A stretch of 64,000 bases of DNA from Flavobacterium sp. ASW18X (GTDB taxonomy: Bacteria > Bacteroidota > Bacteroidia > Flavobacteriales > Flavobacteriaceae), in NCBI RefSeq assembly GCF_005144745.1, contig NZ_SWKK01000012.1:186001-250000 (forward strand), written 5' to 3'. The notes below the pieces were generated by a model. That model had not been told where the DNA came from. It saw only the letters and a list, made by a program, of their open reading frames with translations, and did no database searches. Of this stretch, positions 43,703 through 52,335 are shown in pieces. Each line of letters starts with the position of its first letter. Positions within the stretch are counted from its first letter, which is position 1. Position numbers and translations under genes: made by a program.

Positions 43703-43834
43703 GCCTATAAATTAAAGCGATAAAGATATAAATTACATCAATTAAAACTATGTAAAAAGCCTCTAAGTATTGCGTAAATTTATATCAGAATTAAAGCGAC
43801 CTTAAAACAGAAATAAACATAAAAGCACAGCAAC
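43703..43834. promoter_or_regulatory. Divergent oxyR-dps control region with an 11-bp direct repeat
   Basis: AATTAAAGCGA occurs at 43711-43721 and again at 43789-43799, 78 bp apart, one copy near each gene start. The gap should hold OxyR and dps promoter sites. I see no exact ATAG-n7-CTAT site, so the repeat is the best visible candidate. Confidence 0.4.
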
Positions 43835-44308
43835 ATGAAAACAAATAAAATAGGTTTAGACCAAGAAAAATCAGTAGCACTTAGCAAAGATTTAAATACC
43901 TTACTCGCTAATTTTCAACAATACTACTTAAACCTTAGAGGGGTACACTGGAATATAAAGGGGAAACGTTTTTTTGATTTACATGAAAAGTTTGAAGAAT
44001 TGTATGTGGATGCCAATTTAAAAGTTGATGAGATTGCCGAACGTATTTTAACATTGGGGGGTACACCTTTGCATACGTTTGAAGATTATACCAATGCAGC
44101 AAAAGTGCCGGTGGGTAAAAACATAACCAAGGATGTAGAAGCTGTACAATTAATCGTAGATTCCTTAAGCGAATTGTTAACTATTGAAAGAGAAATTTTA
44201 GATGCTTCTGACGATGCCAATGATGAAGGAACCAATGCAATGATGAGTGACTTGATTACCGAGCAGGAAAAAACCGTTTGGATGTTTACCGCTTGGTTAT
44301 CAGAATAA
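43835..44308 (+). CDS. dps: Dps ferritin-like DNA-protection protein
   Basis: Forms a hollow dodecamer that oxidises and stores iron and protects DNA under peroxide stress. The protein has 157 residues. The ferroxidase-site residues are visible in R-G-V-H-W-N-I-K-G (His38), F-F-D-L-H-E-K-F (His50) and V-D-E-I-A-E-R (Asp65/Glu66 region). It is divergent from oxyR, so peroxide induction through OxyR is likely. A two-way terminator follows. Confidence 0.96.
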   Translation: MKTNKIGLDQEKSVALSKDLNTLLANFQQYYLNLRGVHWNIKGKRFFDLHEKFEELYVDANLKVDEIAERILTLGGTPLHTFEDYTNAAKVPVGKNITKDVEAVQLIVDSLSELLTIEREILDASDDANDEGTNAMMSDLITEQEKTVWMFTAWLSE

Positions 44309-44328
44309 GAGAGTATCGGTTTAGAAGA

Positions 44329-44359
44329 GAAAAGTCCCGCTAAAGAGCGGGACTTTTTT
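44329..44359. terminator. Bidirectional terminator between dps and the DUF2141 gene
   Basis: Perfect 10-bp stem AAAGTCCCGC against GCGGGACTTT, 6-nt loop, T-rich on one side and A-rich on the other. Confidence 0.92.
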
Positions 44360-44362
44360 AGT

Positions 44363-44779
44363 TTAAAATCTTATGGTGTGGCTCACTGGTTCTTCTGCAA
44401 CAGTAAAGGAAGAATCCTTAAATGTTGGTGGTCCGTACATATTTATTTCTCCTGTTGTACCATAGCTTTCTTTGGGCATACCGTTAGCTTGGAAATCCAT
44501 TTTGTTATTACCGTTAGCATCATGCAATATCATAATTGCATATGTGCCTGGGGCAACGTTCTCAAAAGTGATGGTTACAGCCCCTTTTTTCGCAGCAACA
44601 GAGGACATTTTTAATCCTTGAGCTTTCATAAAAGTTTCTGCTGTATGTAAACCGGCCAAAAGGGTTCCTTCACTATTCAGCACATTTTCAATGGTTACAC
44701 TTACGGTAACACCATCGGTTTGCGCTTTGCTAAAGGTTAACGTACATACAATTGCGAATAGGGACAACAAGGTTTTCAT
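44363..44779 (-). CDS. DUF2141 exported protein
   Basis: A 138-residue protein with a signal peptide (cleavage near F-S-K-A, then Q-T). The body is an immunoglobulin-like beta fold with the DUF2141 marks V-A-P-G-T-Y-A-I-M-I-L-H-D-A-N-G-N-N-K-M-D near residue 85 and G-M-P-K-E-S-Y-G. The D-A-N-G-N-N-K-M-D loop is Ca-site-like. A pair of 21-bp-spaced direct repeats, of the kind also found before the TonB receptor and LytS/LytR genes, lies 69 bp upstream in the same orientation. It therefore probably belongs to the LytTR regulon described here. Confidence 0.9.
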   Translation of the reverse strand: MKTLLSLFAIVCTLTFSKAQTDGVTVSVTIENVLNSEGTLLAGLHTAETFMKAQGLKMSSVAAKKGAVTITFENVAPGTYAIMILHDANGNNKMDFQANGMPKESYGTTGEINMYGPPTFKDSSFTVAEEPVSHTIRF

Positions 44780-44847
44780 ATTTTTTGTTTTAGTAGTTAA
44801 TGAACAGGGTAAAACTCATTAAATTCCACTCACTATTCAATTGTGAG

Positions 44848-44880
44848 TTACCCAATTGTAGATTTTGCTTACCCAACTGT
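44848..44880 (-). promoter_or_regulatory. LytTR-type direct-repeat box 1 (before the DUF2141 gene)
   Basis: On the minus strand ACAGTTGGGTAA starts at 44880 and ACAATTGGGTAA at 44859, exactly 21 bp apart. Paired 9-bp repeats with a 21-bp period are the known geometry of LytTR-domain binding sites. The end of the pair is 68 bp before the ATG. Confidence 0.75.
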
Positions 44881-44891
44881 GCTATAACATT

Positions 44892-45365
44892 CTAAAACCT
44901 ATATTCCATCTGAATATCGGCACGTTCATACGGAGATGGTGGCCCCTCTATTTCTACAAAACCGAGCTTCTCATATAATTTAATGGCTGGTACAAGTACA
45001 CGGTTACTTTCTATAAAAATGTTCTTTGCACCTAAACTTTTGGCTTTAGCTATAATGTGTTCCCCTAATAAATACCCTACTCGTTTGCCTTGGGCTTTTG
45101 GAGTAACCCCCATCTTGGCCAATTCGTAATCAAAACGGTTGCCATCCATTTTAATCAAGGCACAAACTCCTACCACTTCTTTGTCCAATAAGGCAACAGC
45201 AATATAACCGCCTTGGTCTATTATATTTTCTTGTGGATGATCCAACGCTTTAAAATCTGATGGCTCCATTTTAAAATACTGTTCTATCCATTGCTGATTA
45301 ATCGCCTTAAAAGCGGCGGCATACGCAGAGGTAAACGGGACTATTTTAAAGCTGTCATTCATCAT
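44892..45365 (-). CDS. GNAT-family N-acetyltransferase
   Basis: Acetyl-CoA-dependent acetyltransferase of 157 residues. The acetyl-CoA loop is in K-M-G-V-T-P-K-A-Q-G-K-R-V-G-Y-L-L-G (near 88-105), and the C-terminal N-x-x-A-x-x-x-Y-x-x-x-G-F pattern shows in P-A-I-K-L-Y-E-K-L-G-F. The substrate is unknown. The ATG lies directly next to the stop of the upstream membrane-protein gene, so the two are probably in one operon with the PaiB-like gene. The second Met is an equally good start. Confidence 0.9.
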   Translation of the reverse strand: MMNDSFKIVPFTSAYAAAFKAINQQWIEQYFKMEPSDFKALDHPQENIIDQGGYIAVALLDKEVVGVCALIKMDGNRFDYELAKMGVTPKAQGKRVGYLLGEHIIAKAKSLGAKNIFIESNRVLVPAIKLYEKLGFVEIEGPPSPYERADIQMEYRF

Positions 45366-45680
45366 CTATTTAATTTTTCGTATCCAATAAATAAATTGCC
45401 CAAGGCCACTTAAAAATAGAAAGCTTAAAAATTTTATTAATTTTTTCTGTTCTTTATTTTTAAATATAAGTCTGGTATAGAAAATTATGCTCCAAGCATT
45501 TATAAATAAAAGATGTATTATTAATAGATAAGTATACTTGCTTCCTATAAAACTAATGGATTCAGTGTTTTTAATCAAAAATATAGCAACTAGAGGAGAC
45601 AGTGTTTTAATCCAGAAGTAAGTATTAATAACTAAAGGAAATATTCCTAAAAAACGAGAAAGGGTTTTACGATTCATCAC
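45366..45680 (-). CDS. Small membrane protein of unknown function
   Basis: A 104-residue protein with three hydrophobic segments (about 10-35, 48-70 and 80-100) and a basic end. Its start overlaps the stop of the PaiB-like gene by four bases and its stop touches the GNAT start. That tight packing argues for a real gene. No family is recognised. Confidence 0.6.
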   Translation of the reverse strand: MMNRKTLSRFLGIFPLVINTYFWIKTLSPLVAIFLIKNTESISFIGSKYTYLLIIHLLFINAWSIIFYTRLIFKNKEQKKLIKFLSFLFLSGLGQFIYWIRKIK

Positions 45681-46279
45681 TTTTTCATTTTATCGGCAAC
45701 AGCTTTACTGGCTGCAGTATCCAATTCTTTTAATTCTGACATAATTGTAGCATGGTCTTCACTACGGGTCTGACTCATTTTGTAAGCGGCCTGTATATCT
45801 GTAATTTTAACTTTAAACCCTACCGTGCCTTTAACTTGGCGTAAGGTTTTAGAAGAAAATTTAGATAAGTCGATAGGATTTTTAGCCATTTGCTCATATT
45901 TCTCTACTAATCGATGCATCGATGCCATAGTTTCCTCCTCAGAAAGCACTTTTAGATTTCCATAAACATGTACGGCAATATAATTCCATGTGGGTACTTC
46001 CTCTTCTTTATACCATGAAGAAGAAATATAATGGTGTGGACCATTGAAAATACATAATACTTCTTTCCCGTCAACTAAAGCCTTTGCTTGCGGATTCGCC
46101 TTGGCCAAATGACTCACCAAAATGGCTTCCCCATCGTTATCTGTTTCCAATTCTAACGGAATGTGGGTACCCCATGGTTTACCTTCCACTTGGTCTATTA
46201 AGATGCCAAAGCTATTTGCTTGTATAAATGCTTTTACTTCTTCTATATTTTCATTTTGATAATAGTGTGGTATGTACAT
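45677..46279 (-). CDS. PaiB-like FMN-binding protein
   Basis: A 200-residue protein of the PaiB / FMN-binding negative regulator family (split-barrel flavin fold). Characteristic pieces are M-Y-I-P-H-Y-Y at the N-terminus, T-H-I-P-L-E-L near 38, V-L-C-I-F-N-G-P-H-H-Y-I-S-S-S-W-Y near 72 and T-W-N-Y-I-A-V-H-V-Y-G near 100. It heads a three-gene unit with a membrane protein and a GNAT enzyme. In Bacillus, paiB also sits beside an acetyltransferase gene, which fits this context. Confidence 0.92.
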   Translation of the reverse strand: MYIPHYYQNENIEEVKAFIQANSFGILIDQVEGKPWGTHIPLELETDNDGEAILVSHLAKANPQAKALVDGKEVLCIFNGPHHYISSSWYKEEEVPTWNYIAVHVYGNLKVLSEEETMASMHRLVEKYEQMAKNPIDLSKFSSKTLRQVKGTVGFKVKITDIQAAYKMSQTRSEDHATIMSELKELDTAASKAVADKMKK

Positions 46280-46368
46280 GCTGTAAAGGAGCTCATTTAA
46301 TTTAACAGATTAAACATACTCTTTTTTCAATTAAGAATGCTCATACAGAGCGTTTACCTTGTTTTAGT

Positions 46369-47529
46369 ATGAATGATAAACTACACCTAGAAAATTTTAC
46401 TGGTCATGGACCTAACCATAGACGCTATTTAAGGTACTGTCTAATATTAGCCTTGTTTTTGGCTTTATGTAGCTGTAAACAAATGACCAGTTTGTCCGAT
46501 GCTATTACCCAACCTTCTGCTAGAGAGGTATACGAACGCAATTATAGTTTAGAGAATAAGGCGTATGCAGCGTGGCAGAACGCATTTGCTAACGCTTTAA
46601 ACGATAGTGTAATCATCAACCTGCCCTATAAACAAGTAGGCAAGTTCTCTAGTGTTGAGCCTACGGTTTTGAGTTTTTCTTTAGCGTTGAAAGAAGGAGA
46701 GCGTTTGGTAGTGTCCTTACAAACAGATAGTATCACCTCTAGTTTTTTAAGTCTATACAAATATGATGAATCAAAAAAAATGGACTTACTACTAGAAAAC
46801 AAACCCAATGCATCTTCTTTGTCTTATATCATAAAGGAATCGGGCATGTACAAATTAGTACTGCAGCCCCAACTTTTTGCAAATACAGAATATACGCTGT
46901 TGATAAGGAGAAGGCCTACCTATTATTTTCCTGTTAGTGGAAAGGATAATAGCGCCGTGCAAAGCTTCTGGGGTGCACCACGAGCTGGTGGTGCCCGCCA
47001 ACATGAGGGTATAGATATTTTTGCTGCTAGAGGTACGCCCGTAGTTGCCGCAACAGATGGGCGCGTAGTGAGCACACGTAATCAAGGATTGGGTGGTAAA
47101 CAAGTTTGGTTGGCAGATGGGCTGTTTGGCAATCGTTTGTATTATGCGCATTTAGATAGCATTATTGCAAGTGCAGGACAAAAAGTAACTATTGGCGATA
47201 CTTTGGGCTTGGTAGGGAATACGGGTAATGCAAAAACCACGGCACCCCATCTACACTTCGGCATCTATAAATCTAAAGCGGTGGACCCTTATCCTTTTGT
47301 AAAAAAGATAGAACCATTGCCAAGTTTTGAATTAAATAATCCAACAACTGGTGGAATTATTAAAGCAGCCAAAGCCAATGTGCGGCAAGGAAATTCAGTA
47401 AAATCAACTAAGCTAAAAACCTTAAAAGAACAAGATATAGTTCAAATTTTGGGGTATACTAAAAACTGGGTACATGTTAGAGACCAAAATGGAACGGCAG
47501 GTTACGTTTACAAAAATCTACTGCAATAA
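46369..47529 (+). CDS. M23 peptidase with C-terminal SH3 domain
   Basis: Cell-wall endopeptidase of the LytM type, 386 residues. An N-terminal signal has a lipobox-like L-C-S-C near residue 36, preceded by a longer than usual charged leader. The M23 domain (about 205-310) shows H-E-G-I-D-I-F-A-A-R-G-T-P-V-V-A, with the metal-binding His and Asp, and H-L-H-F-G near 300. The last 60 residues are a bacterial SH3 domain (A-N-V-R-Q-G, W-V-H-V-R). It probably sits in the envelope and acts on peptidoglycan. Confidence 0.92.
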   Translation: MNDKLHLENFTGHGPNHRRYLRYCLILALFLALCSCKQMTSLSDAITQPSAREVYERNYSLENKAYAAWQNAFANALNDSVIINLPYKQVGKFSSVEPTVLSFSLALKEGERLVVSLQTDSITSSFLSLYKYDESKKMDLLLENKPNASSLSYIIKESGMYKLVLQPQLFANTEYTLLIRRRPTYYFPVSGKDNSAVQSFWGAPRAGGARQHEGIDIFAARGTPVVAATDGRVVSTRNQGLGGKQVWLADGLFGNRLYYAHLDSIIASAGQKVTIGDTLGLVGNTGNAKTTAPHLHFGIYKSKAVDPYPFVKKIEPLPSFELNNPTTGGIIKAAKANVRQGNSVKSTKLKTLKEQDIVQILGYTKNWVHVRDQNGTAGYVYKNLLQ

Positions 47530-47530
47530 A

Positions 47531-47558
47531 AAAAAGCGGGCTGAGACCCGCTTTCATT
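47531..47558. terminator. Bidirectional terminator after the M23 gene
   Basis: Stem AAAGCGGG against CCCGCTTT with a 6-nt loop, between convergent genes. Confidence 0.85.
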
Positions 47559-47582
47559 TCAAGTGTTTTTATAGAAAAGCAA

Positions 47583-48485
47583 TTAATTGCCTTCTGTCGT
47601 CTCTGTTTCTTCGGTAGCTGTTGCTTCCAAGATAAAGTCTTGTTGAGTTAAGTTAGCTGCGCTAATGGATACTTCTAGGGTGTCACTAGGCATGTAACCT
47701 TCTAGTTCTGCTAAAACTTTATACATTCCAGCTTCTAATCCCATAATCTTGTAATTACCTTCACTATCTGTAAAGCCCGAAGTATTTAAGGTATCTGCTG
47801 TTATAATAGAGATTTGAGCCCCCTCAAGAAGGGTAGTTTGTTCCTCCACTAAGCTGCTAACGTTACCAAATAAGGTGCCAGCAGTAGAAAGATTACTTGC
47901 TTTTATAACAGGCTTAAAATTAAATCCGTTAATACCGTTTACCGAATTAATATTGCCTTTGGCAACAAAAGAACGGCTTACATCAAAATCTAACAATAAA
48001 TCGCTAGATAAACCACCATTTACGGTTAAACCTTGTTTAATAAATACTTTAATACCAGTCTGCTCGCCACTAGGAACTTTTAAATCAAACACACGGCCAT
48101 CCGTAAGGACTACGTTTACTCCTTTCACATAAATACGTACCAAATCGTAGGTGCCAACAGGTACTTCAATATCGGCTAAAAGTTCGGTTGTTCCATTGGT
48201 TAAGTCTAATAAATTTACTCCAATTTCATCCTCCATTAAGGTGATAAAACCACCATCGTTTTCTTCGTCCACTTCTTCTTCATCATCTTCGCCTACCAAG
48301 CGTGCATCTACTTTAAATACGGTTACGTTGGCTTCTGCAACTAAATCATAGGGGAAAGGAGCATCAGTTAAGCTTACGGTAAGCTTTCCAGTCTCTTCGG
48401 TTGAAGTATTGCTATCATCGCTTTCACAACTAGAATACATTAAAATTGCAGCAAATGTAAAGGCGTAAAAAATACTTTTTCTCAT
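47583..48485 (-). CDS. DUF4382 lipoprotein with carboxypeptidase-regulatory-like domain
   Basis: A 300-residue lipoprotein (lipobox Y-S-S-C, Cys20). Residues about 33-195 are the DUF4382 domain (L-T-V-S-L-T-D-A-P-F-P-Y near 34, then L-D-F-D-V-S-R-S-F). Residues about 200-285 are a regulatory-like beta-sandwich (L-F-G-N-V, T-S-G-F-T-D-S-E-G-N-Y). Both are surface beta domains that may bind carbohydrate or protein partners. A polyacidic loop E-D-D-E-E-E-V-D-E-E-N-D lies near residue 70. No enzyme function is expected. Confidence 0.88.
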   Translation of the reverse strand: MRKSIFYAFTFAAILMYSSCESDDSNTSTEETGKLTVSLTDAPFPYDLVAEANVTVFKVDARLVGEDDEEEVDEENDGGFITLMEDEIGVNLLDLTNGTTELLADIEVPVGTYDLVRIYVKGVNVVLTDGRVFDLKVPSGEQTGIKVFIKQGLTVNGGLSSDLLLDFDVSRSFVAKGNINSVNGINGFNFKPVIKASNLSTAGTLFGNVSSLVEEQTTLLEGAQISIITADTLNTSGFTDSEGNYKIMGLEAGMYKVLAELEGYMPSDTLEVSISAANLTQQDFILEATATEETETTEGN

Positions 48486-48620
48486 TTCTATCGAATTAAA
48501 TTATGTTTCGTTTTACGAAGAACAACCAACTCCTATTAGAACCCTACCTCATTTCGATATTTATTTACTCTATTCGATGAACTGCATCTTTTACTTCTAA
48601 ATTTGGTTCCTAAACGGGTT

Positions 48621-49313
48621 TTAAGAAATCACCGTTCCCGGTATTAACTCCTCTACAATTTGGCCTTCTTTTTTATAGACATAATACGAATGGTTATCGG
48701 CATCTAAAGCAATAGAGGTGTGTACTTTTTCATTTATAAAGTGGATAGCAGAACGGTCGTCACAAGCGTAACCATCTGCCAAGGTACCTGCTAAAATATT
48801 AGAATGATAAAGGGGTCTTCTAGATTTCTCAGAGTTGTAATGCGGACAATGACTCTTTTCTATAAAACCTAAGCAAGAAACAATGCTCAATTCTTTGGGT
48901 CTAGAATCTGTAGTGCCGCCCAGTGTCCAACATAAAGAGCCTGCGCTGCCACCGCCCATAATAACACCCTTGTCATAAGCCTTACGCAAGGCAATATCTA
49001 TACCTTGGGCTTTCCAAATGGCCATCATGTTTAAAGTATTGCCACCGCCAACAACTATGGCGTCCATTTTTGATAGTATTTCATCAAAACTCTCTTTTTG
49101 GTCGTAAGAATTAATCCAAACCCGTAGCACATGGGGAGTAACAGCTATTTGTTCGCAAACCTCGTAAAACCGTTGTATATATTCCTCATCATCTCCGCTG
49201 GCGGTAGGAATAAAACACAGGTTAGGTTTGGTTTTACCTGTGGCCTTCGCCATGTAATTTAAGAAAGGAACTGTATGTCTACCACTACCGTAAATCAATA
49301 GTTGTCTTTGCAT
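48621..49313 (-). CDS. pepE: Peptidase E-like S51 dipeptidase
   Basis: Cytoplasmic serine peptidase of 230 residues, related to alpha-aspartyl dipeptidase. The nucleophile elbow is G-G-G-S-A-G-S-L near residue 123, and V-V-G-G-G-N-T-L-N-M lies upstream. The H-C-P-H-Y-N-S segment near 150 contains the expected His. It is divergent from the TonB receptor gene across 132 bp. The LytTR-type box in the gap points towards the receptor, not this gene. Confidence 0.87.
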   Translation of the reverse strand: MQRQLLIYGSGRHTVPFLNYMAKATGKTKPNLCFIPTASGDDEEYIQRFYEVCEQIAVTPHVLRVWINSYDQKESFDEILSKMDAIVVGGGNTLNMMAIWKAQGIDIALRKAYDKGVIMGGGSAGSLCWTLGGTTDSRPKELSIVSCLGFIEKSHCPHYNSEKSRRPLYHSNILAGTLADGYACDDRSAIHFINEKVHTSIALDADNHSYYVYKKEGQIVEELIPGTVIS

Positions 49314-49350
49314 ATAAAATTATTTTCGCGGTAAGTTAAAACGAATTTTT

Positions 49351-49383
49351 ACAATCCAGTAGGTAATTTTTACAGTTGGGTTA
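49351..49383 (+). promoter_or_regulatory. LytTR-type direct-repeat box 2 (before the TonB receptor)
   Basis: ACAATCCAGTAG starts at 49351 and ACAGTTGGGTTA at 49372, exactly 21 bp apart. The end of the pair is 62 bp before the receptor ATG. Confidence 0.7.
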
Positions 49384-49445
49384 GTAAGCTTTAAATAGTA
49401 GATAGGGTTTATAGATTTTTGGAGCATCAATCTAAAACAACAGTC

Positions 49446-51602
49446 ATGAAAAACTATTTAGCACTATTACTTTTCTTTATCAGCTTTGCACTTTTGGCGC
49501 AAACAACAATTACAGGTACTGTTACCGCAGGTAAATTACCGGTAGCAGGGGCCAATGTGTATTTAGAAGGTACGTATGATGGTGCTTCTACTGATGCTGC
49601 AGGTCGTTTCTCCTTTATAACTACAGAAACGGGTACACAAACGTTGGTGGTCTCAAGTATAGGTTACGATACCCATTATGAAATGGGAGAGGTTACCTAT
49701 TTTCAAGAATTAAACATTGTTTTGCAAGAAGCCATTAATAGCTTAAGTGGAGTAACGCTAACAGCGGGTTCTTTTGAGGCGGGTACGGAATCTAAAGCGG
49801 CGGCATTAAAACCGCTAGATATTGTAACCACGGCAGGTGTGGCCGGAGATATAGGCTCTGCTTTGCAAACCTTGCCGGGCACCACTACAGTTAGTGAAGA
49901 CGGGCGTTTGTTTGTGCGCGGCGGTAGGGCAGAAGAGACCCAAGTGTTTATAGACGGGCAGCGAGTTTTTCAACCGTTTATGGCGAGTACCAACAATGTA
50001 CCCACAAGAGGCAGGTTTTCTCCTTTTCTTTTTAAAGGAGTTAGCTTTAGTACCGGCGGTTATTCTGCGGAGTATGGGCAGGCGCTTTCTGGTGTGTTGC
50101 TTATGAATACTACTGATTTACCAGACCAAGAAAAGACGGATATTTCTGTGATGAGCGTAGGTGCAGGTCTGGGACATACCGAAATTTGGGGCAATACTAG
50201 TTTAAGTTTTAATACCAGTTACATCAATTTATCGCCTTACGAAGCCTTGATACCTTCTACCAATGGAGTGCGTTGGAACAACCCGTATGAATCCATGGCT
50301 GGCGAAGCTGTTTTTAGGCATAAGGGGGAACGCAGTATGTTTAAATTCTACACGGGTTTTAACCATGCCAATTTTGATATAGACCAGGAGGACATCAATT
50401 TTGAGGAGTATGTAAATTTTAGATTGAAAAACAATAACCTGTATTTAAACGCGAATTATAAATACTTTTTTGAAAACAATTGGACGGTTTATGCCGGAGC
50501 TAGTACGGCATGGGATACCAATGCCATTACGGTTGTTGAAAATGACATAGAAACAGCAGATACTTCGCTTCATTTGAAGTTGAAAGCTTCTAAAGAATTT
50601 AGTAGCCGGTTTAAATTGAATGTGGGTTCTGAAGTGTTCCACACCAATTATGAAGAAGAATTTATGGCCAGTAATGAGTTCGATTTTACCGCTGGTTTTG
50701 ACGAATTGCTTTGGAGTGGCTTTGCAGAGGCCGATGTGTTTTTTAGTAACAATTTTGCCCTAAAACTAGGGGCACGTGCAGAGTATTCTAATTTAATTGA
50801 AGCTTGGAATCTAGCCCCGCGAGCATCTTTAGCTTACAAAACGGGTCAGGATAGTCAGTTATCCTTAGCTTATGGTAATTATTATCAGAATCCATTAACC
50901 CAGTTTATCAACTACGATGCTACCCTAGATTATGAAAGAACGGCGCATTATATTCTTAATTATCAATACGCTAAAAACGGCAAAACCTTTAGGGTAGAAG
51001 GGTACTACAAGGATTATGATAATTTGGTGAAGTATGATACCCGTGAGCCACAATTCACCTCCAATTTTACCAATTTAGGAAATGGCTATGCTGCCGGTCT
51101 AGATGTATTTTACAGGGATAACAAGAGCATTAAAAACTTAGATTATTGGTTATCTTATAGCTACTTAAACACAGAACGTGATTTTCTGGATTTTACGGAG
51201 CAGGCCACACCAAATTTTGCGAATGCTCACAATTTTTCTGCCGTAGGTAAATATTGGGTCAACGATTGGCGTTCGCAAATAGGAATGTCTTATAGTTATG
51301 GTTCTGGCAGACCCTATGATAACCCTAACACACCAGAATTTTATGCCGAAAAAACTAAAGACTACCACAATCTAAGCCTTAATTGGGCCTATTTAATAGA
51401 CCAGCAAAAGATTTTATTCTTCTCCGTTAACAATGTGTTGGGGACTAATAATATTGGAAACTACCAATATGCCAATACCCCAAATGCAGAAGGTGTTTAC
51501 AACCGTAGGGCCATATCACCCGCTGCGGATAGTTTCTTTTTTGTAGGATTCTTTTGGACCATCAGCAGCGATAAAAAGAGCAATCAATTAGATAATTTAT
51601 AA
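49446..51602 (+). CDS. TonB-dependent outer-membrane receptor (no SusD partner)
   Basis: From the ATG at 49446 the product has 718 residues. A TTG nine codons earlier precedes a poor signal sequence. The signal peptide ends at L-L-A-Q. A carboxypeptidase-regulatory-like domain (about 22-100), a plug (R-L-F-V-R-G-G-R-A-E-E-T-Q-V-F-I-D-G, G-G-Y-S-A-E-Y-G-Q-A-L-S-G-V) and a 22-strand barrel follow. The size and the lack of SusD suggest a siderophore, metal or small-molecule receptor. The substrate is unknown. A LytTR-type repeat pair precedes it, and the TPR-LytS operon follows. Confidence 0.92.
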   Translation: MKNYLALLLFFISFALLAQTTITGTVTAGKLPVAGANVYLEGTYDGASTDAAGRFSFITTETGTQTLVVSSIGYDTHYEMGEVTYFQELNIVLQEAINSLSGVTLTAGSFEAGTESKAAALKPLDIVTTAGVAGDIGSALQTLPGTTTVSEDGRLFVRGGRAEETQVFIDGQRVFQPFMASTNNVPTRGRFSPFLFKGVSFSTGGYSAEYGQALSGVLLMNTTDLPDQEKTDISVMSVGAGLGHTEIWGNTSLSFNTSYINLSPYEALIPSTNGVRWNNPYESMAGEAVFRHKGERSMFKFYTGFNHANFDIDQEDINFEEYVNFRLKNNNLYLNANYKYFFENNWTVYAGASTAWDTNAITVVENDIETADTSLHLKLKASKEFSSRFKLNVGSEVFHTNYEEEFMASNEFDFTAGFDELLWSGFAEADVFFSNNFALKLGARAEYSNLIEAWNLAPRASLAYKTGQDSQLSLAYGNYYQNPLTQFINYDATLDYERTAHYILNYQYAKNGKTFRVEGYYKDYDNLVKYDTREPQFTSNFTNLGNGYAAGLDVFYRDNKSIKNLDYWLSYSYLNTERDFLDFTEQATPNFANAHNFSAVGKYWVNDWRSQIGMSYSYGSGRPYDNPNTPEFYAEKTKDYHNLSLNWAYLIDQQKILFFSVNNVLGTNNIGNYQYANTPNAEGVYNRRAISPAADSFFFVGFFWTISSDKKSNQLDNL

Positions 51603-51607
51603 AAAGT

Positions 51608-51640
51608 ACAATTCGGTAAGCAATTCATACAGTTGGGTAA
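51608..51640 (+). promoter_or_regulatory. LytTR-type direct-repeat box 3 (before the TPR-LytS operon)
   Basis: ACAATTCGGTAA starts at 51608 and ACAGTTGGGTAA at 51629, exactly 21 bp apart. The end of the pair is 68 bp before the TPR gene ATG. Confidence 0.75.
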
Positions 51641-51708
51641 CTCCTATTGGTGTGGTTTGTTGGTTAACCCGAGTTTTACATCGTAATCAAACATAAAAAC
51701 AAACAGTC

Positions 51709-52332
51709 ATGAAAAAAACGATTTTAATTTGTCTTTTAGCTGCAACCAGTATGTTAAGTGCACAAGATAAATACACTAAGGGTATGCAAAAAGCTTTGCA
51801 AATTTGGGGAGAAGGTAAAATAACCGAAGCCTCTAATTTATTTGAACGTATTTCTATGGCAGAACAAGACAATTGGCTGCCCTACTACTATAACGCATTG
51901 GTAAATACAACCGCCTCTTTTGGCGAAACAGATGAAACCAAATTGAAACAACAATTAGAAAAAGCACAAGAATTCATAGACGTGGCCAAGAATATTTCGC
52001 CAGATAATGCAGAGCTATTGGTTTTAGAGGCCTTGACAAATACGGCCTACATTGCTTTTGATGGGGCTACCTATGGGATGACGCTTTCTGGAAAAGTAGT
52101 GCAATTGTATGAAAAGGCGGCACAGTTAGCGCCCAACAACCCTAGAGTAGTGTTTTCTAAAGCGGAGTGGGACATGGGGTCTGCCAAATATTTTGGAAAG
52201 GATACCACCCCTTATTGCAAAGATGTGGAACGGTCTTTGGAACTTTTCGCTAATTTTAAACCAGAAACCGAATTTTATCCAAACTGGGGGCTAGACAGAG
52301 CAAAAGAAGTTTTGGCCCAATGCAACAACTAG
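51709..52332 (+). CDS. Exported TPR protein upstream of the LytS kinase
   Basis: A 207-residue protein with a signal peptide (cleavage after L-S-A, then Q-D). Two or three TPR-like helix pairs are visible (A-L-Q-I-W-G-E-G-K-I-T-E-A-S-N-L-F, then V-Q-L-Y-E-K-A-A-Q-L-A-P-N-N-P). It probably works in the periplasm as an adaptor. The kinase gene starts three bases after its stop, so the two are cotranscribed and the TPR protein may be an input partner of the kinase. No enzyme motif is seen. Confidence 0.85.
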   Translation: MKKTILICLLAATSMLSAQDKYTKGMQKALQIWGEGKITEASNLFERISMAEQDNWLPYYYNALVNTTASFGETDETKLKQQLEKAQEFIDVAKNISPDNAELLVLEALTNTAYIAFDGATYGMTLSGKVVQLYEKAAQLAPNNPRVVFSKAEWDMGSAKYFGKDTTPYCKDVERSLELFANFKPETEFYPNWGLDRAKEVLAQCNN

Positions 52333-52335
52333 AGC

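Noticed and set aside
43380-43715. Open frame of 111 codons opposite oxyR
   Set aside because: Fully covered by the LysR coding sequence, and the composition is that of an antisense shadow.
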